Positions 42,679-53,375 are shown, numbered from the stretch's first letter. The stretch is 64,000 bases of DNA from an uncultured Elusimicrobiales bacterium (GCA_944324115.1 CALUVB010000016.1:1-64000), one strand, 5' to 3'. Notes: a model not told the origin generated them from the letters alone. Numbers and translations are program-made.

Positions 42679-42877
42679 ACTTTTCCTCTCCTATCCATTG
42701 TTTCTGTATAGTTTTCCTATATATTGCATTTGCTGTTCCAACAGCTCCCAATCTCTTTCACAAAAAATGACAAGCACATTATACTAAAAATGATACTTTA
42801 TATAGCCTAGGCAATCGGCATACCAGCCCACTGTAGTTTTTATATAATATAGATACATTTCATTGAGGGGTTTTAAG

Positions 42878-45415
42878 ATGGCCAAACGATTTACCGAAAA
42901 CGCGCAAAAAATTATTCTTATTGCGCAGGAAGAAGCCAAACGTTTAAATCACGACTACGTCGGCACGGAACATATTTTACTGGGACTGAGCGCCTTAGAC
43001 GGCACTGTCTCCAACAAAATTTTAGCCTCTTTGGGCATTACTTTTCGCAAGGTGCGCTTAGAAATTGAAAAAATGGTAGGAGTGGGAGACGCCATTATGC
43101 TGGTAGGAGAAATCCCCTTCACGCCGCGGGCCAAAAAAGTGTTGGAGTATGCGGTGGAAGAATCCCAATCCTTAGGCATGGACCATATCGGCACGGAACA
43201 TATTTTGTTGGGATTGGTGCGCGAAGAAGAAGGCATGGCCAGTACTATTTTGCAAAATTTGGGGGCAGCTTTAAATACCGTGCGGGAAAGCACGCTCTCC
43301 TTTTTAGAAGGGGCCCAGCCCGGAGATTTAACCGAAACCTTTACCGCCTCCCAGTTGGACCCGGAAACAGAGGAAGAAGAATCCCCCCAGCCGGCGCCCC
43401 GCCTAAGTCACCCGGCTAAAAACAAAAAAAGCAAAACCCCAACCTTAGATGAATATACGCGGGATTTGACCGCCTTGGCCGCTCAAAATACATTAGACCC
43501 TGTTATCGGCCGTGATGAAGAAATTGAACGTCTGGTGCAAATATTAGCCCGGCGCACTAAAAATAATCCTGTACTGATTGGGGAGCCCGGCGTCGGCAAA
43601 ACCGCCATCGTGGAAGGCTTAGCGCAAAAAATGGCCAAAGATGACATTTCCGACGTGTTGGCCGAAAAAAGACTGCTGGCTTTGGATTTGGCTTCCGTAG
43701 TGGCAGGCACCAAATACCGCGGGGAATTTGAACAACGCCTAAAAAACATTATTGATGAAGCCGCCGCGGATAAAAACAGCATTATCTTTATTGATGAGTT
43801 GCACACGCTTATCGGCGCCGGAGCGGCGGAAGGGTCTATAGACGCGTCTAACATGCTCAAACCGGCCTTAGCGCGCGGAGAGATACAGTGCATCGGCGCA
43901 ACAACCTTTGACGAATACCGCAGATATATAGAAGAAGACACGGCTTTTGAACGCCGCTTCCAGCCGGTTACGGTGGAACCCCCCGATGTAGAGCAAACCT
44001 TTACCATTTTGCAAGGCATCGCCCCGAAATATGAAGAACACCACCATGTACATTATACGCCGGGGGCCCTGCGTGCCGCGGCCACGATTTCAGACCGCTA
44101 TATTACGGACCGGGCTTTGCCGGATAAGGCCATAGACCTTTTTGACGAAGCAGGCGCACGGGCACGACTGAAAAACGCCGCCATTCCGCCGCAAATCCGT
44201 GAACAACAACAAAAATATCAAGCCGCCGTGGCTGAAAAAGAAGCCGCCATACATAATAAAGAATTTGAAAAAGCGGCCCAAATTAAAACCAACGAAGACC
44301 AGCTGAAAAAACAACTGGATAAGCTGAAAGAAAAATGGCACGCCCAACGCCAAGCCAATACAGTAGAAGTGACGGAAGAAGATATTGCATTGGTAGCTTC
44401 TAAATGGACCGGCATTCCGGTAACTCGTCTAACGCAAAGCGAAACGGATAAAATCCTGCATATGGAAGAACATCTGCACGAGCGTATTATCGGACAGGAA
44501 GAAGCGGTGCGGGTAGTATCTCAGTCTATACGCCGCAACCGAACAGGCCTGGGTAATCCGCATCGGCCGATAGGCGGCTTTTTGTTTTTAGGCCCTACCG
44601 GGGTAGGAAAAACGGAATTGGCAAAAAGCCTGGCCATGTTCCTATTCGGAGATGAAGAAGCCATGGTGCGTATTGATATGTCCGAATATATGGAAAAGTT
44701 CGCCGTTTCGCGCTTAATCGGAGCGCCGCCGGGCTATGTGGGCTATGAAGAAGGCGGCCAATTGACCGAAGCTGTACGCCGGCGGCCCTACAGCGTCGTG
44801 GTATTAGACGAGCTGGAAAAAGCCCACCCTGATATCTATAATATTCTGCTGCAAGTATTAGATGAGGGAGCCCTGTCGGATAATTTGGGGCACAAAGTCA
44901 GCTTCAAAAATTGCGTCATCATCATGACTTCCAACGTAGGCGCGCGGGAAATCACCAACAAAGGCTCCGGCCTGGGCTTTACCGCTTCCGCCACCGAAGA
45001 ACAACAATATGACGAAATGCGCAAATCCGTGATGGAAGAAGTAAAAAAGACATTTAATCCGGAGTTTATCAACCGTATTGACGAGATTGTGGTATTCCAT
45101 TCTTTGAATAAGGAAAATATCGGCGCCATCTTAGATTTGCAGCTTAAAAAAGTAGCTGCCAAATTGCAAGACCGCCAGCTGACCTTGGAGCTGACGGCGC
45201 AGGCACGGCAATTTTTAATTGACCGCGGCTTTGACGAAAAATACGGAGCCCGCCCGCTGCTGCGCACTTTACAGCGGCTGTTGGAAGACCCGTTGGCGGA
45301 AAACATTTTAGTAAACCGCTATGCTGCCGGCACTAAAATTATTGTAAACTTGAATGAAGAAACCCAAAAACTTAGTTTTTCAAATGCCGCCGCTTCACAG
45401 CCGGTGGCCGTTTAG
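42878..45415 (+). CDS. clpC: ATP-dependent Clp protease ATPase subunit ClpC
   Basis: An 845-residue class I Clp/Hsp100 unfoldase that feeds substrates to ClpP. Two Clp_N repeats (about 1-145; RFTENAQKIILIAQEEAK, then ARKVLEYAVEESQSLGMDHIGTEH split around EHILLGL), AAA-1 with GEPGVGKTAIVEGLAQ, a UVR-containing middle domain (NKEFEKAAQIKTNEDQL), AAA-2 with GPTGVGKTELAKSLA and a C-terminal D2-small domain. The UVR middle domain marks ClpC rather than ClpA or ClpB. The ATG at 42878 follows GAGGGG; a TTG at 42863 is less likely. TATAAT at 42843-42848. recA follows by 18 nt. Confidence 0.96.
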   Translation: MAKRFTENAQKIILIAQEEAKRLNHDYVGTEHILLGLSALDGTVSNKILASLGITFRKVRLEIEKMVGVGDAIMLVGEIPFTPRAKKVLEYAVEESQSLGMDHIGTEHILLGLVREEEGMASTILQNLGAALNTVRESTLSFLEGAQPGDLTETFTASQLDPETEEEESPQPAPRLSHPAKNKKSKTPTLDEYTRDLTALAAQNTLDPVIGRDEEIERLVQILARRTKNNPVLIGEPGVGKTAIVEGLAQKMAKDDISDVLAEKRLLALDLASVVAGTKYRGEFEQRLKNIIDEAAADKNSIIFIDELHTLIGAGAAEGSIDASNMLKPALARGEIQCIGATTFDEYRRYIEEDTAFERRFQPVTVEPPDVEQTFTILQGIAPKYEEHHHVHYTPGALRAAATISDRYITDRALPDKAIDLFDEAGARARLKNAAIPPQIREQQQKYQAAVAEKEAAIHNKEFEKAAQIKTNEDQLKKQLDKLKEKWHAQRQANTVEVTEEDIALVASKWTGIPVTRLTQSETDKILHMEEHLHERIIGQEEAVRVVSQSIRRNRTGLGNPHRPIGGFLFLGPTGVGKTELAKSLAMFLFGDEEAMVRIDMSEYMEKFAVSRLIGAPPGYVGYEEGGQLTEAVRRRPYSVVVLDELEKAHPDIYNILLQVLDEGALSDNLGHKVSFKNCVIIMTSNVGAREITNKGSGLGFTASATEEQQYDEMRKSVMEEVKKTFNPEFINRIDEIVVFHSLNKENIGAILDLQLKKVAAKLQDRQLTLELTAQARQFLIDRGFDEKYGARPLLRTLQRLLEDPLAENILVNRYAAGTKIIVNLNEETQKLSFSNAAASQPVAV

Positions 45416-45433
45416 ATTTTACATGGAGGAAAC

Positions 45434-46489
45434 ATGGATTCAAACAAACAAAAAGCATTGGATTTGGCCTTAGGACAAATTGAAAAAGCTTTTGGCAAAG
45501 AAGCCATCACCACACTTGGCAGTGCCAATGTAAAAAAAGTAGATGCTATTCCCACAGGGGCGCTGTCTTTGGATTTGGCGCTGGGAGTGGGCGGCATTCC
45601 CCGTGGACGCGTGATTGAAATTTACGGACCGGAAGCCGGCGGAAAAACGACTCTTTCGCTGCATGTGGCCGCACAAGCACAAAAAAACGGCGGCGTGGTG
45701 GCGTTTATTGATGCCGAACACGCATTGGACCCAGTCTATGCTTCCTCTATTGGGGTAAATGTAGATGAGTTGCTTATTTCCCAGCCGGACTCCGGTGAAC
45801 AAGCCTTAGAAATTGCTGAAAAACTGGTGCGCTCCGGCGCGATAGACCTAATTATTATAGACTCTGTAGCCGCCCTGGTGCCCAAAGCGGAAATTGAAGG
45901 CGAAATGGGCGATGCGCACGTTGGATTGCAAGCCCGGCTGATGAGCCAGGCTCTGCGCAAGCTGACCAGCATTCTGAATAAAACGAAAACAAGTATTATC
46001 TTTATCAACCAGTTACGCCAAAAAATCGGCGTTATGTTTGGCAATCCGGAAACGACACCGGGCGGGCTGGCCTTAAAATTTTACTCGTCTGTGCGTATTG
46101 ACGTACGGCGCATTGAAAACCTCAAAAAAGGCGATGAAATTATCGGCACCCGTGTACGCGCTAAAGTAACCAAAAACAAAGTAGCGCCCCCGTACCGCCA
46201 GGCGGAATTTACGATGCTGCACGGGGAAGGCATTTCCCGCGAGGCGTGCCTGCTGGACAAAGGGGTAGAATCCGGCATTTTGGAAAAAAGCGGAAGCTGG
46301 TTCCTCTATGGTGATGAAAAACTGGGCCAAGGCGCGGAAAACGCCCGCCAGTATCTAAAGGATAATCCGCAATTGGCGGCTGAAATAGAAGATAAACTGT
46401 ATGTCAAATATTTAGGCCACCATTACAACGGCGGCAAAGCCGAAGCCGATGAAAAACCGGCCGAAGCCAAAACAAAAGCTAAAAAATAA
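45434..46489 (+). CDS. recA: Recombinase A
   Basis: RecA forms filaments on ssDNA, drives strand exchange and stimulates LexA-type autocleavage. The 351-residue protein has [19 protein letters not shown] (Walker A), [46 protein letters not shown], the L1/L2 DNA loops ([40 protein letters not shown]) and a Lys/Glu/Ala-rich tail. GGAGG precedes the ATG. Co-transcribed with clpC. It would be needed for any homologous recombination between the pilin copies. Confidence 0.98.
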   Translation: MDSNKQKALDLALGQIEKAFGKEAITTLGSANVKKVDAIPTGALSLDLALGVGGIPRGRVIEIYGPEAGGKTTLSLHVAAQAQKNGGVVAFIDAEHALDPVYASSIGVNVDELLISQPDSGEQALEIAEKLVRSGAIDLIIIDSVAALVPKAEIEGEMGDAHVGLQARLMSQALRKLTSILNKTKTSIIFINQLRQKIGVMFGNPETTPGGLALKFYSSVRIDVRRIENLKKGDEIIGTRVRAKVTKNKVAPPYRQAEFTMLHGEGISREACLLDKGVESGILEKSGSWFLYGDEKLGQGAENARQYLKDNPQLAAEIEDKLYVKYLGHHYNGGKAEADEKPAEAKTKAKK

Positions 46490-46504
46490 GGTTCTTATAC
46501 AGAC

Positions 46505-46538
46505 ACAAAAATACCCCGCTCAAGGCGGGGTATTTTTC
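46505..46538. terminator. Bidirectional terminator, recA and pilin
   Basis: Stem ATACCCCGC/GCGGGGTAT (46511-46519 with 46525-46533), A-run on the left and TTTTT on the right, so it serves recA and the converging pilin. Confidence 0.92.
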
Positions 46539-46558
46539 TGTTCATCGCTTTGGAAAGA

Positions 46559-47179
46559 TTATTTGCAACAACAGCCGTCATATCCCACATCGGGCAGATT
46601 AAGCAGTTTAGCATAATCAAAACTCGGCGTATCTCCATTACCCACATCTTGAGCCAAGACCAATTCCCCATTTTCTCCGTAACAAATACACACGTCTTCT
46701 TTTTGATATTGCACACGGGCCAAATTTTTGTTGCCGTTGCAATCTTCGCCAAGTCCTATTATATAGATAAAATTATTCTGAGTCCGCGTCATCGTTTCCC
46801 AGCCCACCAATCCTGATGATTTGTCATCTGGGAAAGTAATACTCATATCTTCAAAAGAACACCAATCCCCTTTTTCCAGATGACAGACTTGAGCAGCTTG
46901 GGCCACAGCGCGCAAATTAAGCAACGCTTCCGCAAAGCGGCTCTTAGCCACCGCTTTCTGATATTGAGGCAAGGCCATTGCCGCCAAAATACCAAGGATC
47001 AGCACCACGACCAGCAGCTCTATCAGCGTAAAACCGCAGCGCATTGCGGCGGAAGGGGCGGTTTGAAAGAAGAAAGCTTTTGCATTTATGGCACAAGCCC
47101 GAACCCCGCCAATAAAGCCGTCAAACACGCGTTTTGCGGGATTTTTTTGAACAGACATATTCTTTGGTACTTTTTGCAT
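46559..47179 (-). CDS. Type IV pilin-like protein with long leader
   Basis: A 206-residue pilin from the ATG at 47179. The leader would be about 50 residues, much longer than in the other copies, ending AAMRCG before FTLIELLVVVLILG; an internal ATG just before RCGF would give a 4-residue leader but lacks a ribosome site. The mature part matches the pilin at 55278-55817 (AKSRFAEALLNL, EDVCICY, SFDYAKLLNLPD) and ends in a Cys cluster GCCCK. The promoter has a mixed T9G9 spacer, unlike all other copies. Confidence 0.88.
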   Translation of the reverse strand: MQKVPKNMSVQKNPAKRVFDGFIGGVRACAINAKAFFFQTAPSAAMRCGFTLIELLVVVLILGILAAMALPQYQKAVAKSRFAEALLNLRAVAQAAQVCHLEKGDWCSFEDMSITFPDDKSSGLVGWETMTRTQNNFIYIIGLGEDCNGNKNLARVQYQKEDVCICYGENGELVLAQDVGNGDTPSFDYAKLLNLPDVGYDGCCCK

Positions 47180-47217
47180 ACAAGCAAAATGTACCCCCCC
47201 CCAAAAAAAAAATGCAA
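47167..47217 (-). promoter_or_regulatory. Pilin promoter with T9G9 spacer and palindrome
   Basis: TTGCAT (47217-47212), an 18-nt spacer made only of T9 then G9, TACATT (47193-47188), 8 nt, ATG at 47179. The 28-bp palindrome 47167-47194 (GTAC arms) has one mismatch and its loop overlaps the start codon region. Poly-G is among the most slippage-prone tracts known. Confidence 0.72.
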
Positions 47218-47457
47218 GCCTCCGCTGCCGGCGCCACTGCCGCCATCTCTGCCGGAGCTTAAACATGTAAGCGGATAGGGGGCTGCCGGCGCCTTTCTTT
47301 CACCCACTGCTCTCCACCAAACAAAAATTAGTATCTTTTACATAACGCCACATACAGGCGGCCGCTCCAGGAAAACAGCCCCGACCGGTTCTTTTTATTT
47401 TGAAAAATCTATAATGTAATATTATGTAAACTAGCAGACACGGAGCCTTTTTTGTTT

Positions 47458-48351
47458 ATGACGCAGGAAGCCTTATTGCAAGATTTTCAAAGTCATCTGT
47501 CCTTTGAACGCCAACTCAGCGCCAATACGTTGGCGGCGTACGTGGCAGATGTAGCGCACTATTTGGAATATTGCGCCGCTGCAGAAAAAGACCCCTTTTT
47601 AATAGAATCTGCTTTTTTAGACCAATACACCTACCAACTGCGCGTAATAGAGAAGCTATCGGCCGCCAGCGTATTTCGCAAGTTAGAGGCCGTCAAATGT
47701 TTTTATAAATTTCTGCTTTTAGAGGGGCAAATCAAAGAGGACCCCACCCGTTTCCTAAAATCCCCCAAGCTCCCCCAGCGCATGCCGGAGCAACTCTCCC
47801 GCCAGGAAATGGAGCGCTTGCTGTCATACCCAGCAGAAAAATTTGATGAGGTGCGCACCATAACCATCGTGGAATTACTATATGCCGCCGGATTACGCGT
47901 AAGCGAGCTTATCAATCTGCAATTAGAAAATGTAGACGTGAATGAAGGCTGGGTCCTGGCCTTTGGCAAAGGCGGCAAGCAACGTTTTGTTCCGCTGCAC
48001 CCCACTTGTTGCCAGCGGCTGAAATACTATTTATCCGTAAGGGAAGCGCACTTCGCCAGCAAAACCAATGTAGGATCTGAACTGTTTTTAAACCGCGCCG
48101 GCAAAAAAATCAGCCGCCAAAGCGTTTGGAAAGACTTAGCTGCGCTGGGCCGCAAGGCAGGGATTTCCCAACCGTTGCACCCGCATTTGTTCCGTCACAC
48201 CTTTGCCAGCCACCTGCTGCAGGGAGGGGCAGACCTGCGCAGCCTGCAGGAAATGCTGGGCCATGCCAATCTGACCACTACGCAAATTTATACGCACTTA
48301 GATGTAAGCGATTTAAAAGAAAAACATAAAAAATTCCACCCGCGCGGCTAA
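47458..48351 (+). CDS. XerC/XerD-family tyrosine recombinase
   Basis: A 297-residue site-specific recombinase, probably the one that resolves chromosome dimers at dif. The N-terminal SAM-like domain (LSFERQLSANTLAAYVADV) precedes the catalytic domain with GLRVSELINL (Arg), HPHLFRHTFASHLLQGG (H-x-x-R), LGHANLTTTQIYTHLD (His and nucleophile Tyr). Length fits XerC/XerD rather than a phage or integron integrase; which of the two is unclear. The start is either ATG 47458 or TTG 47452, the latter better placed to GGAG at 47442. No att sites or mobile-element genes are adjacent. Confidence 0.92.
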   Translation: MTQEALLQDFQSHLSFERQLSANTLAAYVADVAHYLEYCAAAEKDPFLIESAFLDQYTYQLRVIEKLSAASVFRKLEAVKCFYKFLLLEGQIKEDPTRFLKSPKLPQRMPEQLSRQEMERLLSYPAEKFDEVRTITIVELLYAAGLRVSELINLQLENVDVNEGWVLAFGKGGKQRFVPLHPTCCQRLKYYLSVREAHFASKTNVGSELFLNRAGKKISRQSVWKDLAALGRKAGISQPLHPHLFRHTFASHLLQGGADLRSLQEMLGHANLTTTQIYTHLDVSDLKEKHKKFHPRG

Positions 48352-48401
48352 ATCCACCCCACTCAGCCCAATGCGCCCCTCTGTATTTTCCCATTGAAAA
48401 T

Positions 48402-48410
48402 TGTTAGAAT
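48402..48410 (+). promoter_or_regulatory. Extended -10 box of leuS operon, leaderless start
   Basis: TGT-TAGAAT (TAGAAT 48405-48410), then AGACCT and the leuS ATG: 6-nt gap, no Shine-Dalgarno. Confidence 0.55.
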
Positions 48411-48416
48411 AGACCT

Positions 48417-50930
48417 ATGAGTACCGATAATATCCAAGACATTGATAAAAAACAACAAGCGCGCTGGGAAAAAGAAAACCTCTTTGCCAGCCCCCGCATG
48501 CCCAAAGGCAAAAAATTCTATTGCTTGGACATGTTTCCTTACCCGTCTGGAGCAGGCCTGCATGTAGGCCACCCCGAAGGATACACCGCTTCAGACATAC
48601 TAACGCGCTTTAAACTAATGAATGGATTTGACGTACTCCACCCCATGGGTTGGGACGCTTTTGGTCTGCCGGCAGAAAACTATGCCATCGCCACCGGCAT
48701 TCACCCGGCTATCACCACGCAAAAAAATGTGGACAATTTCCGCCGCCAAATTAAATCCTTAGGTTTGGCTTATGACTGGAACCGGGAAATTAATACGACC
48801 GACCCAGCCTATTACAAATGGACCCAGTGGATCTTTCTGCAGCTTTTCAAAAAGGGGCTGGCTTATGAATCCACCGTACCCATAAATTGGTGTCCTTCCT
48901 GCAAAACCGGTCTTGCTAACGAAGAAGTATTCAACGGCAAATGCGAACGCTGCGGCCACCCCATTGAACGCAAGAAACTGCGCCAATGGATTTTAAAAAT
49001 CACCGCTTATGCAGAGCGCCTGCTGGAAGACTTAGACGGGCTGGATTGGCCTGAAAGCACCCTGTTGATGCAGAAAAATTGGATTGGCAAGAGCAAAGGG
49101 GCGGAAGTGATTTTCCAGGTAGACGGCACTAAAGACAAATTGACCGTATTTACCACTCGGCCGGATACGCTTTTCGGGGCGACGTATATGGTTGTCTCCC
49201 CCGAACACCCGATTTTGCAGCGCATTGTAACCCAAGAGCAAAAAGAAGCGGTGGCCGCTTACCAACAACAGGCCGCCTCTAAGAGTGATTTGGAACGTGC
49301 CGACCTCAACAAAGACAAAACCGGCGTATTTACCGGCGCCTATGCCATTAACCCGGTCAACGGCAAAAAAATCCCCATTTGGACCTCAGACTATGTATTG
49401 ATGGGGTACGGAACGGGTGCTATTATGGCCGTACCTGCCCATGACGAGCGCGACTATGCCTTCGCCAAGAAATTCGGACTGGATATTATAGAAGTTATCA
49501 AGTCCGAACAGGGCGTCAAAGAGGCCGCTTTTACCGGAGACGGAGAGCTGATAAATTCCGGCTTTTTAGATGGTCTGCGCGTGCGTGAATCTAAAGCTAA
49601 AATGATTGAGTGGCTGAAAGAAAAAGGGGTTGGCCAAGGCAAAACCACCTATAAACTGCGCGACTGGGTATTTGCACGCCAGCGCTACTGGGGAGAACCC
49701 ATTCCGCTGGTGCATTGTGAAAAATGCGGCGTGGTACCTTTGCCGGAGGACCAACTTCCGCTGAAATTACCCGATATGCAGAATTTTGAACCTTCCGGCA
49801 CTGGAGAGTCCCCGCTGGCCAATGCCACCGAATGGCTTAATACCACCTGCCCAAAATGCGGCGGACCGGCTAAACGGGAAACGAACACCATGCCCCAATG
49901 GGCTGGCTCCTGCTGGTATTACCTGCGCTATATGGACCCGCACAACGACCAAGCGTTGGTGGACCCGGAAATTGAAAAAGCTTACGGCCCGGTGGACTGT
50001 TATATCGGCGGAGCCGAACACGCCGTATTGCACTTGCTGTATGCGCGCTTTTGGCACAAGGTGCTTTACGACTTGGGCGTAGTACATACCAAAGAGCCCT
50101 TTCAGAAACTGCGCCACCAAGGCATGATTTTGGCCTTCTCGTACCGAGACAAAATGGGCGCTTATCACGGGTACGAAGATATAGATTTCAAAGATGGCAA
50201 AGCCTTCTTAAAAACCACCGGGGAGGAGCTTTCCCCCATGGTGGAAAAAATGTCTAAATCCAAGAAAAACGTAATCAACCCTGATGATATCCTTTCCCAG
50301 TACGGGGCCGACGCATTCCGTATGTATGAAATGTTTATGGGTCCCTTTGAAGCCAGCAAACCCTGGGACATGAAAGGCATTGAAGGCATTGCCCGTTTTC
50401 TGCGGCGCATTATGGCATGGAATGAAACGGTCAAGCTGACCACCGCCAGCAACCCTAAGGAAATTGAAATTTTAAAGAACAAAACCGTAGCCAAAGTAAC
50501 GGAAGATATTGAAACATTCCATTTCAATACGGCCATATCGGCCCTTATGGTGTTGTTCAATGAAATCAGCAAACTGGAAACTATAAGCCAAGACACCTTT
50601 GACACATTCCTCAAGTTGCTTCACCCGTTTGCACCACATATTACCGAAGAAATTTGGCAGACCAGCGGACACAGCGGTTTTCTGGTACAGCAGCCGTGGC
50701 CTAAAGCCGATGAAGGCCTGATTTCCCAGGAAACCGTAGAAGTGGCGGTGCAGGTCAACGGCAAAGTGCGTGACCGTATCAAAATATCCGCCAGCGCATC
50801 TAAAGAAGAAATGGAAAAAGCGGCCCTGGCCTCGGAAAAAATACAACGCAATTTGCAAGGTATGGAAATTAAGAAAATTATCGTCGTGCCGGCACGCATT
50901 ATCAGCCTGATCGCCGCGCCGAAAAAGTAA
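48417..50930 (+). CDS. leuS: Leucyl-tRNA synthetase
   Basis: A class I synthetase for tRNA-Leu, 837 residues. [22 protein letters not shown] holds the HIGH motif (HVGH), a zinc-type knuckle [13 protein letters not shown] with CERCGHP follows, the CP1 editing domain spans about 225-420 ([26 protein letters not shown]), then [15 protein letters not shown] (KMSKS) and the anticodon domain. First in leuS-lptE-holA, the same order as in E. coli. Its ATG is set by a leaderless-type promoter. Confidence 0.97.
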   Translation: MSTDNIQDIDKKQQARWEKENLFASPRMPKGKKFYCLDMFPYPSGAGLHVGHPEGYTASDILTRFKLMNGFDVLHPMGWDAFGLPAENYAIATGIHPAITTQKNVDNFRRQIKSLGLAYDWNREINTTDPAYYKWTQWIFLQLFKKGLAYESTVPINWCPSCKTGLANEEVFNGKCERCGHPIERKKLRQWILKITAYAERLLEDLDGLDWPESTLLMQKNWIGKSKGAEVIFQVDGTKDKLTVFTTRPDTLFGATYMVVSPEHPILQRIVTQEQKEAVAAYQQQAASKSDLERADLNKDKTGVFTGAYAINPVNGKKIPIWTSDYVLMGYGTGAIMAVPAHDERDYAFAKKFGLDIIEVIKSEQGVKEAAFTGDGELINSGFLDGLRVRESKAKMIEWLKEKGVGQGKTTYKLRDWVFARQRYWGEPIPLVHCEKCGVVPLPEDQLPLKLPDMQNFEPSGTGESPLANATEWLNTTCPKCGGPAKRETNTMPQWAGSCWYYLRYMDPHNDQALVDPEIEKAYGPVDCYIGGAEHAVLHLLYARFWHKVLYDLGVVHTKEPFQKLRHQGMILAFSYRDKMGAYHGYEDIDFKDGKAFLKTTGEELSPMVEKMSKSKKNVINPDDILSQYGADAFRMYEMFMGPFEASKPWDMKGIEGIARFLRRIMAWNETVKLTTASNPKEIEILKNKTVAKVTEDIETFHFNTAISALMVLFNEISKLETISQDTFDTFLKLLHPFAPHITEEIWQTSGHSGFLVQQPWPKADEGLISQETVEVAVQVNGKVRDRIKISASASKEEMEKAALASEKIQRNLQGMEIKKIIVVPARIISLIAAPKK

Positions 50931-50939
50931 GGAGACGCT

Positions 50940-51521
50940 ATGAAAAAACTACTTCTGCCCGCTTTCTGCGCGCTGCTGACGCTGGCCTGCGGCACGGAAG
51001 GGGCTTATTATAAACCCCAAGCCCAAATCATGCCCCAACATATCAAAAAAATTGCGGTGCGGCCTATATTAAATAAAACCGAAATTTTTGCCATGGAAGA
51101 CAAATTGTACTTAACTTTATATGACGAATTTTTGAAAAATGGAAGTTATCAAATCGTCAGTGAGGACAATGGGGCAGAAGGGGTTATCGTCACCACCATC
51201 ACCCGCTATTTAAACGTACCTGTACAATATGACAGCCAGCTTATCCCTACCGTATACAAAATGGACGTATGGTTAGATGTCGTATTGATGGATAAATCCA
51301 CCAATACCCCTGTTTGGCGCGAGCCGGCTTTTCTGGGTACGCAGACTTATTCCGCATCTACACTGCCCGGCGGGTTAACCGAACAACAAGCCCGTGAGCG
51401 CGTATGGCAAAAACTCTCCAAAGACATTGTAAAACGTACAGTAGATGGATTCGGCTCCGTCATGAGTGAAAATAAAAAGAAAGTGATGCAGAACCCCGAA
51501 TACACCACTATTACCCAATAA
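50940..51521 (+). CDS. lptE: LptE-like LPS-assembly lipoprotein
   Basis: A 193-residue lipoprotein with signal peptide and lipobox LTLAC (Cys17), so anchored by lipid, probably in the outer membrane. LptE plugs the LptD barrel that inserts lipopolysaccharide. The body shows the LptE/DUF4136-like pattern IKKIAVRPILNKTE, LYDEFLKNGSYQIV and GVIVTTITRYLNVPV. Sequence similarity in LptE is low, so the call leans on synteny between leuS and holA, which is the E. coli order. GGAG precedes the ATG. It supports an LPS-bearing diderm cell. Confidence 0.85.
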   Translation: MKKLLLPAFCALLTLACGTEGAYYKPQAQIMPQHIKKIAVRPILNKTEIFAMEDKLYLTLYDEFLKNGSYQIVSEDNGAEGVIVTTITRYLNVPVQYDSQLIPTVYKMDVWLDVVLMDKSTNTPVWREPAFLGTQTYSASTLPGGLTEQQARERVWQKLSKDIVKRTVDGFGSVMSENKKKVMQNPEYTTITQ

Positions 51522-52537
51522 TGCCCAAAACTACTGCCGCCAAATTGGAACAAGCTCTTGCGAAACATACCATTTCCCCCGTCTATTTGCTGACGGGGGA
51601 AGATGTGTTCCGCAAACAAGAACTTATCAAAAAAATTATTCATGCCGTACAACCAGACGATTTTAATATTTATTCTTCCGCAGCAGATAAAGCGGATTTG
51701 GGAGAGGCCTTAGCACTGGCAAATACGGCCCCGGTATTTTCGGAGCGCCGCTTAATTATATTAACCGGCATAGACAAATTACGCAAGGACCCCAAAGAAG
51801 CGCTTATACAATACTTAGAGAATCCGCTAGACACTACCGTACTCGTTTTAACACACGATGATAATAAAAAATTAAAAACGGAAAAAGCCCTCGCAGCCGC
51901 CGCAGCCGAACACGGACAAAGCGCTAATTTTGACGAACTGAAACACGATGAATTATCCCTTTGGGTCACAAATCGCCTCAAAGAACAAGGCTTAAACGGC
52001 ACTTTTGAAGCGATAGAAACCCTCTGTGAAGCCGTGGGAGGAGACTTAAATGCCCTATCCCAAGAGATAGAAAAATTGGCACTTTATACAGCAGACCGGG
52101 AAGACAAGACCATTTCCAAAGAAGACATCTTGGCCGGCATTGGTTTTTCAAAAGAAGAAAACCCGTTCGCTCTTTCTAATGCCGTACAGTATTTAAACAA
52201 AAACAAAGCCCTTATTTTGACAGACAAATTGCTCGACAGCGGAGAAGACCCCGTGGGCGTGCTGGGCAAAATATCCTATCCGATATTGAAAATGGCCCGT
52301 ATTAAGCGCATGGTCAACGCGGGTATGGCTCCGGCAGAAATTACACGCGCGGCGGGGCTGATGTTTTGGGAAAGCAATCTAGTCAACAATGCCCGCAATT
52401 TTCCTTCGGAAGAAACATTCCTCAAAACGTTGGACCGTATTATAGAAACGGATAAAGCTTTTAAAACTTCATCTTCTTCAGACCCCAAAACAGCCATTAA
52501 AGGGATTCTGCTTACTTTATTTGCGGGAAAAAATTAA
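51521..52537 (+). CDS. holA: DNA polymerase III delta subunit
   Basis: The clamp-opening subunit of the clamp loader, 338 residues. The start has TISPVYLLTGEDVFRKQELI, then NTAPVFSERRLIILTGIDKL and a C-terminal collar domain (GEDPVGVLGKISYPILKMARIK split across two helices). Weakly conserved as a family, but length, motif order and position after lptE fit. It shares the last base of the lptE stop with its ATG, and ends overlapping a convergent pilin by 4 nt. Confidence 0.93.
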   Translation: MPKTTAAKLEQALAKHTISPVYLLTGEDVFRKQELIKKIIHAVQPDDFNIYSSAADKADLGEALALANTAPVFSERRLIILTGIDKLRKDPKEALIQYLENPLDTTVLVLTHDDNKKLKTEKALAAAAAEHGQSANFDELKHDELSLWVTNRLKEQGLNGTFEAIETLCEAVGGDLNALSQEIEKLALYTADREDKTISKEDILAGIGFSKEENPFALSNAVQYLNKNKALILTDKLLDSGEDPVGVLGKISYPILKMARIKRMVNAGMAPAEITRAAGLMFWESNLVNNARNFPSEETFLKTLDRIIETDKAFKTSSSSDPKTAIKGILLTLFAGKN

Positions 52538-53094
52538 TTAAAAAGCGTTCTAAAAGAACGGCACCAATTTTGCCCGGCAGCCGTACGCCCAATGCATGAC
52601 TTTTGTCCTCCTTGGCTTTCATGGTGGGCATAGTATAAATCTAAAACGACATCTGCCGCCTGGGTACAGCCATTGCTGCCTAATTCATTTTGTCCAGGGC
52701 AATAAGCTACTCTCAAATGCCCAGTAGCAAGAACATTTCCGCTTACATTATCTAATAGCCAGTCCGTACCACAAAGAATTTCATTAGGAGCCCACCCCAC
52801 CGCCCTCGGTCGACAATCAGCAGGAATTTGTATATCCAAATTTGCCATATCAAACGCATATTCTCCATTGCTCATATAATATCTTTCCTGTGCATCCATT
52901 AGCGAACGCACCAAAGGCATAAAACTCATCAAACGCGCCCTCAACACCGCAGCCTCATATTTAGGAAAGGCAATGGCTGCCAAGATGCCGATAATCAACA
53001 CCACCACCAAAAGCTCAATCAGCGTAAAACCGCCTAAACGGCGTTTTGCGGATTTGTTAACAACGGAGAAGCTTTTTTGATACATTTTCTTCAT
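52534..53094 (-). CDS. Type IV pilin-like protein
   Basis: A 186-residue pilin starting MKKMYQKSFSVVNK with leader ending RLGG, then FTLIELLVVVLIIG. Its middle (ERYYMSNGEYAFDMANLDIQIPA) strongly resembles the frameshifted pilin at 15491 (ERYVMENGEYSFDFSNLDIMPPA), so those two are paralogues. Several Cys and an end CRSFRTLFN that has lost the Gly-Gly of the C-terminal signature. The ATG lies 6 nt after the -10 box. No terminator is visible before holA, so convergent transcripts overlap. Confidence 0.92.
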   Translation of the reverse strand: MKKMYQKSFSVVNKSAKRRLGGFTLIELLVVVLIIGILAAIAFPKYEAAVLRARLMSFMPLVRSLMDAQERYYMSNGEYAFDMANLDIQIPADCRPRAVGWAPNEILCGTDWLLDNVSGNVLATGHLRVAYCPGQNELGSNGCTQAADVVLDLYYAHHESQGGQKSCIGRTAAGQNWCRSFRTLFN

Positions 53095-53128
53095 ATTCAA
53101 AATGTATCAAAAAAAAAAAACAATGCAA
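53079..53128 (-). promoter_or_regulatory. Pilin promoter with T12 spacer and 30-bp palindrome
   Basis: TTGCAT (53128-53123), spacer TG-T12-GA (16 nt), TACATT (53106-53101), TTGAAT, ATG at 53094. The palindrome 53079-53108 has perfect 10-bp arms (GATACATTTT) with the ATG in its loop. The next 295 nt up to rpsT hold no gene I can see. Confidence 0.72.
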
Positions 53129-53375
53129 GGGAAATCCCCGTTGCCAGCCACCCCAACAGCCCTCTGTGTGCTTTTCCGTCAAGCTGGACCAGGTTCTGAT
53201 TATTCCCGCGCACCCGCTGAAAAAAGAGAAATTCGCCTCAGGAGGTCCCGCCATTTCAAAATGAATTTACCAGAAGAATCGAAAGGACCGCCAGCCGATG
53301 ATTAGGCCCTTCCAACCGTACGCCGGAACGTACCGCAAGAAGCTTCTGTAAATATTTCCCGGCCCCAGTAAATAT

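Noticed and set aside
47458-48351. Tyrosine recombinase as part of an integrated mobile element
   Set aside because: Length and motifs fit housekeeping XerC/XerD; no att repeats, excisionase or phage genes lie nearby.
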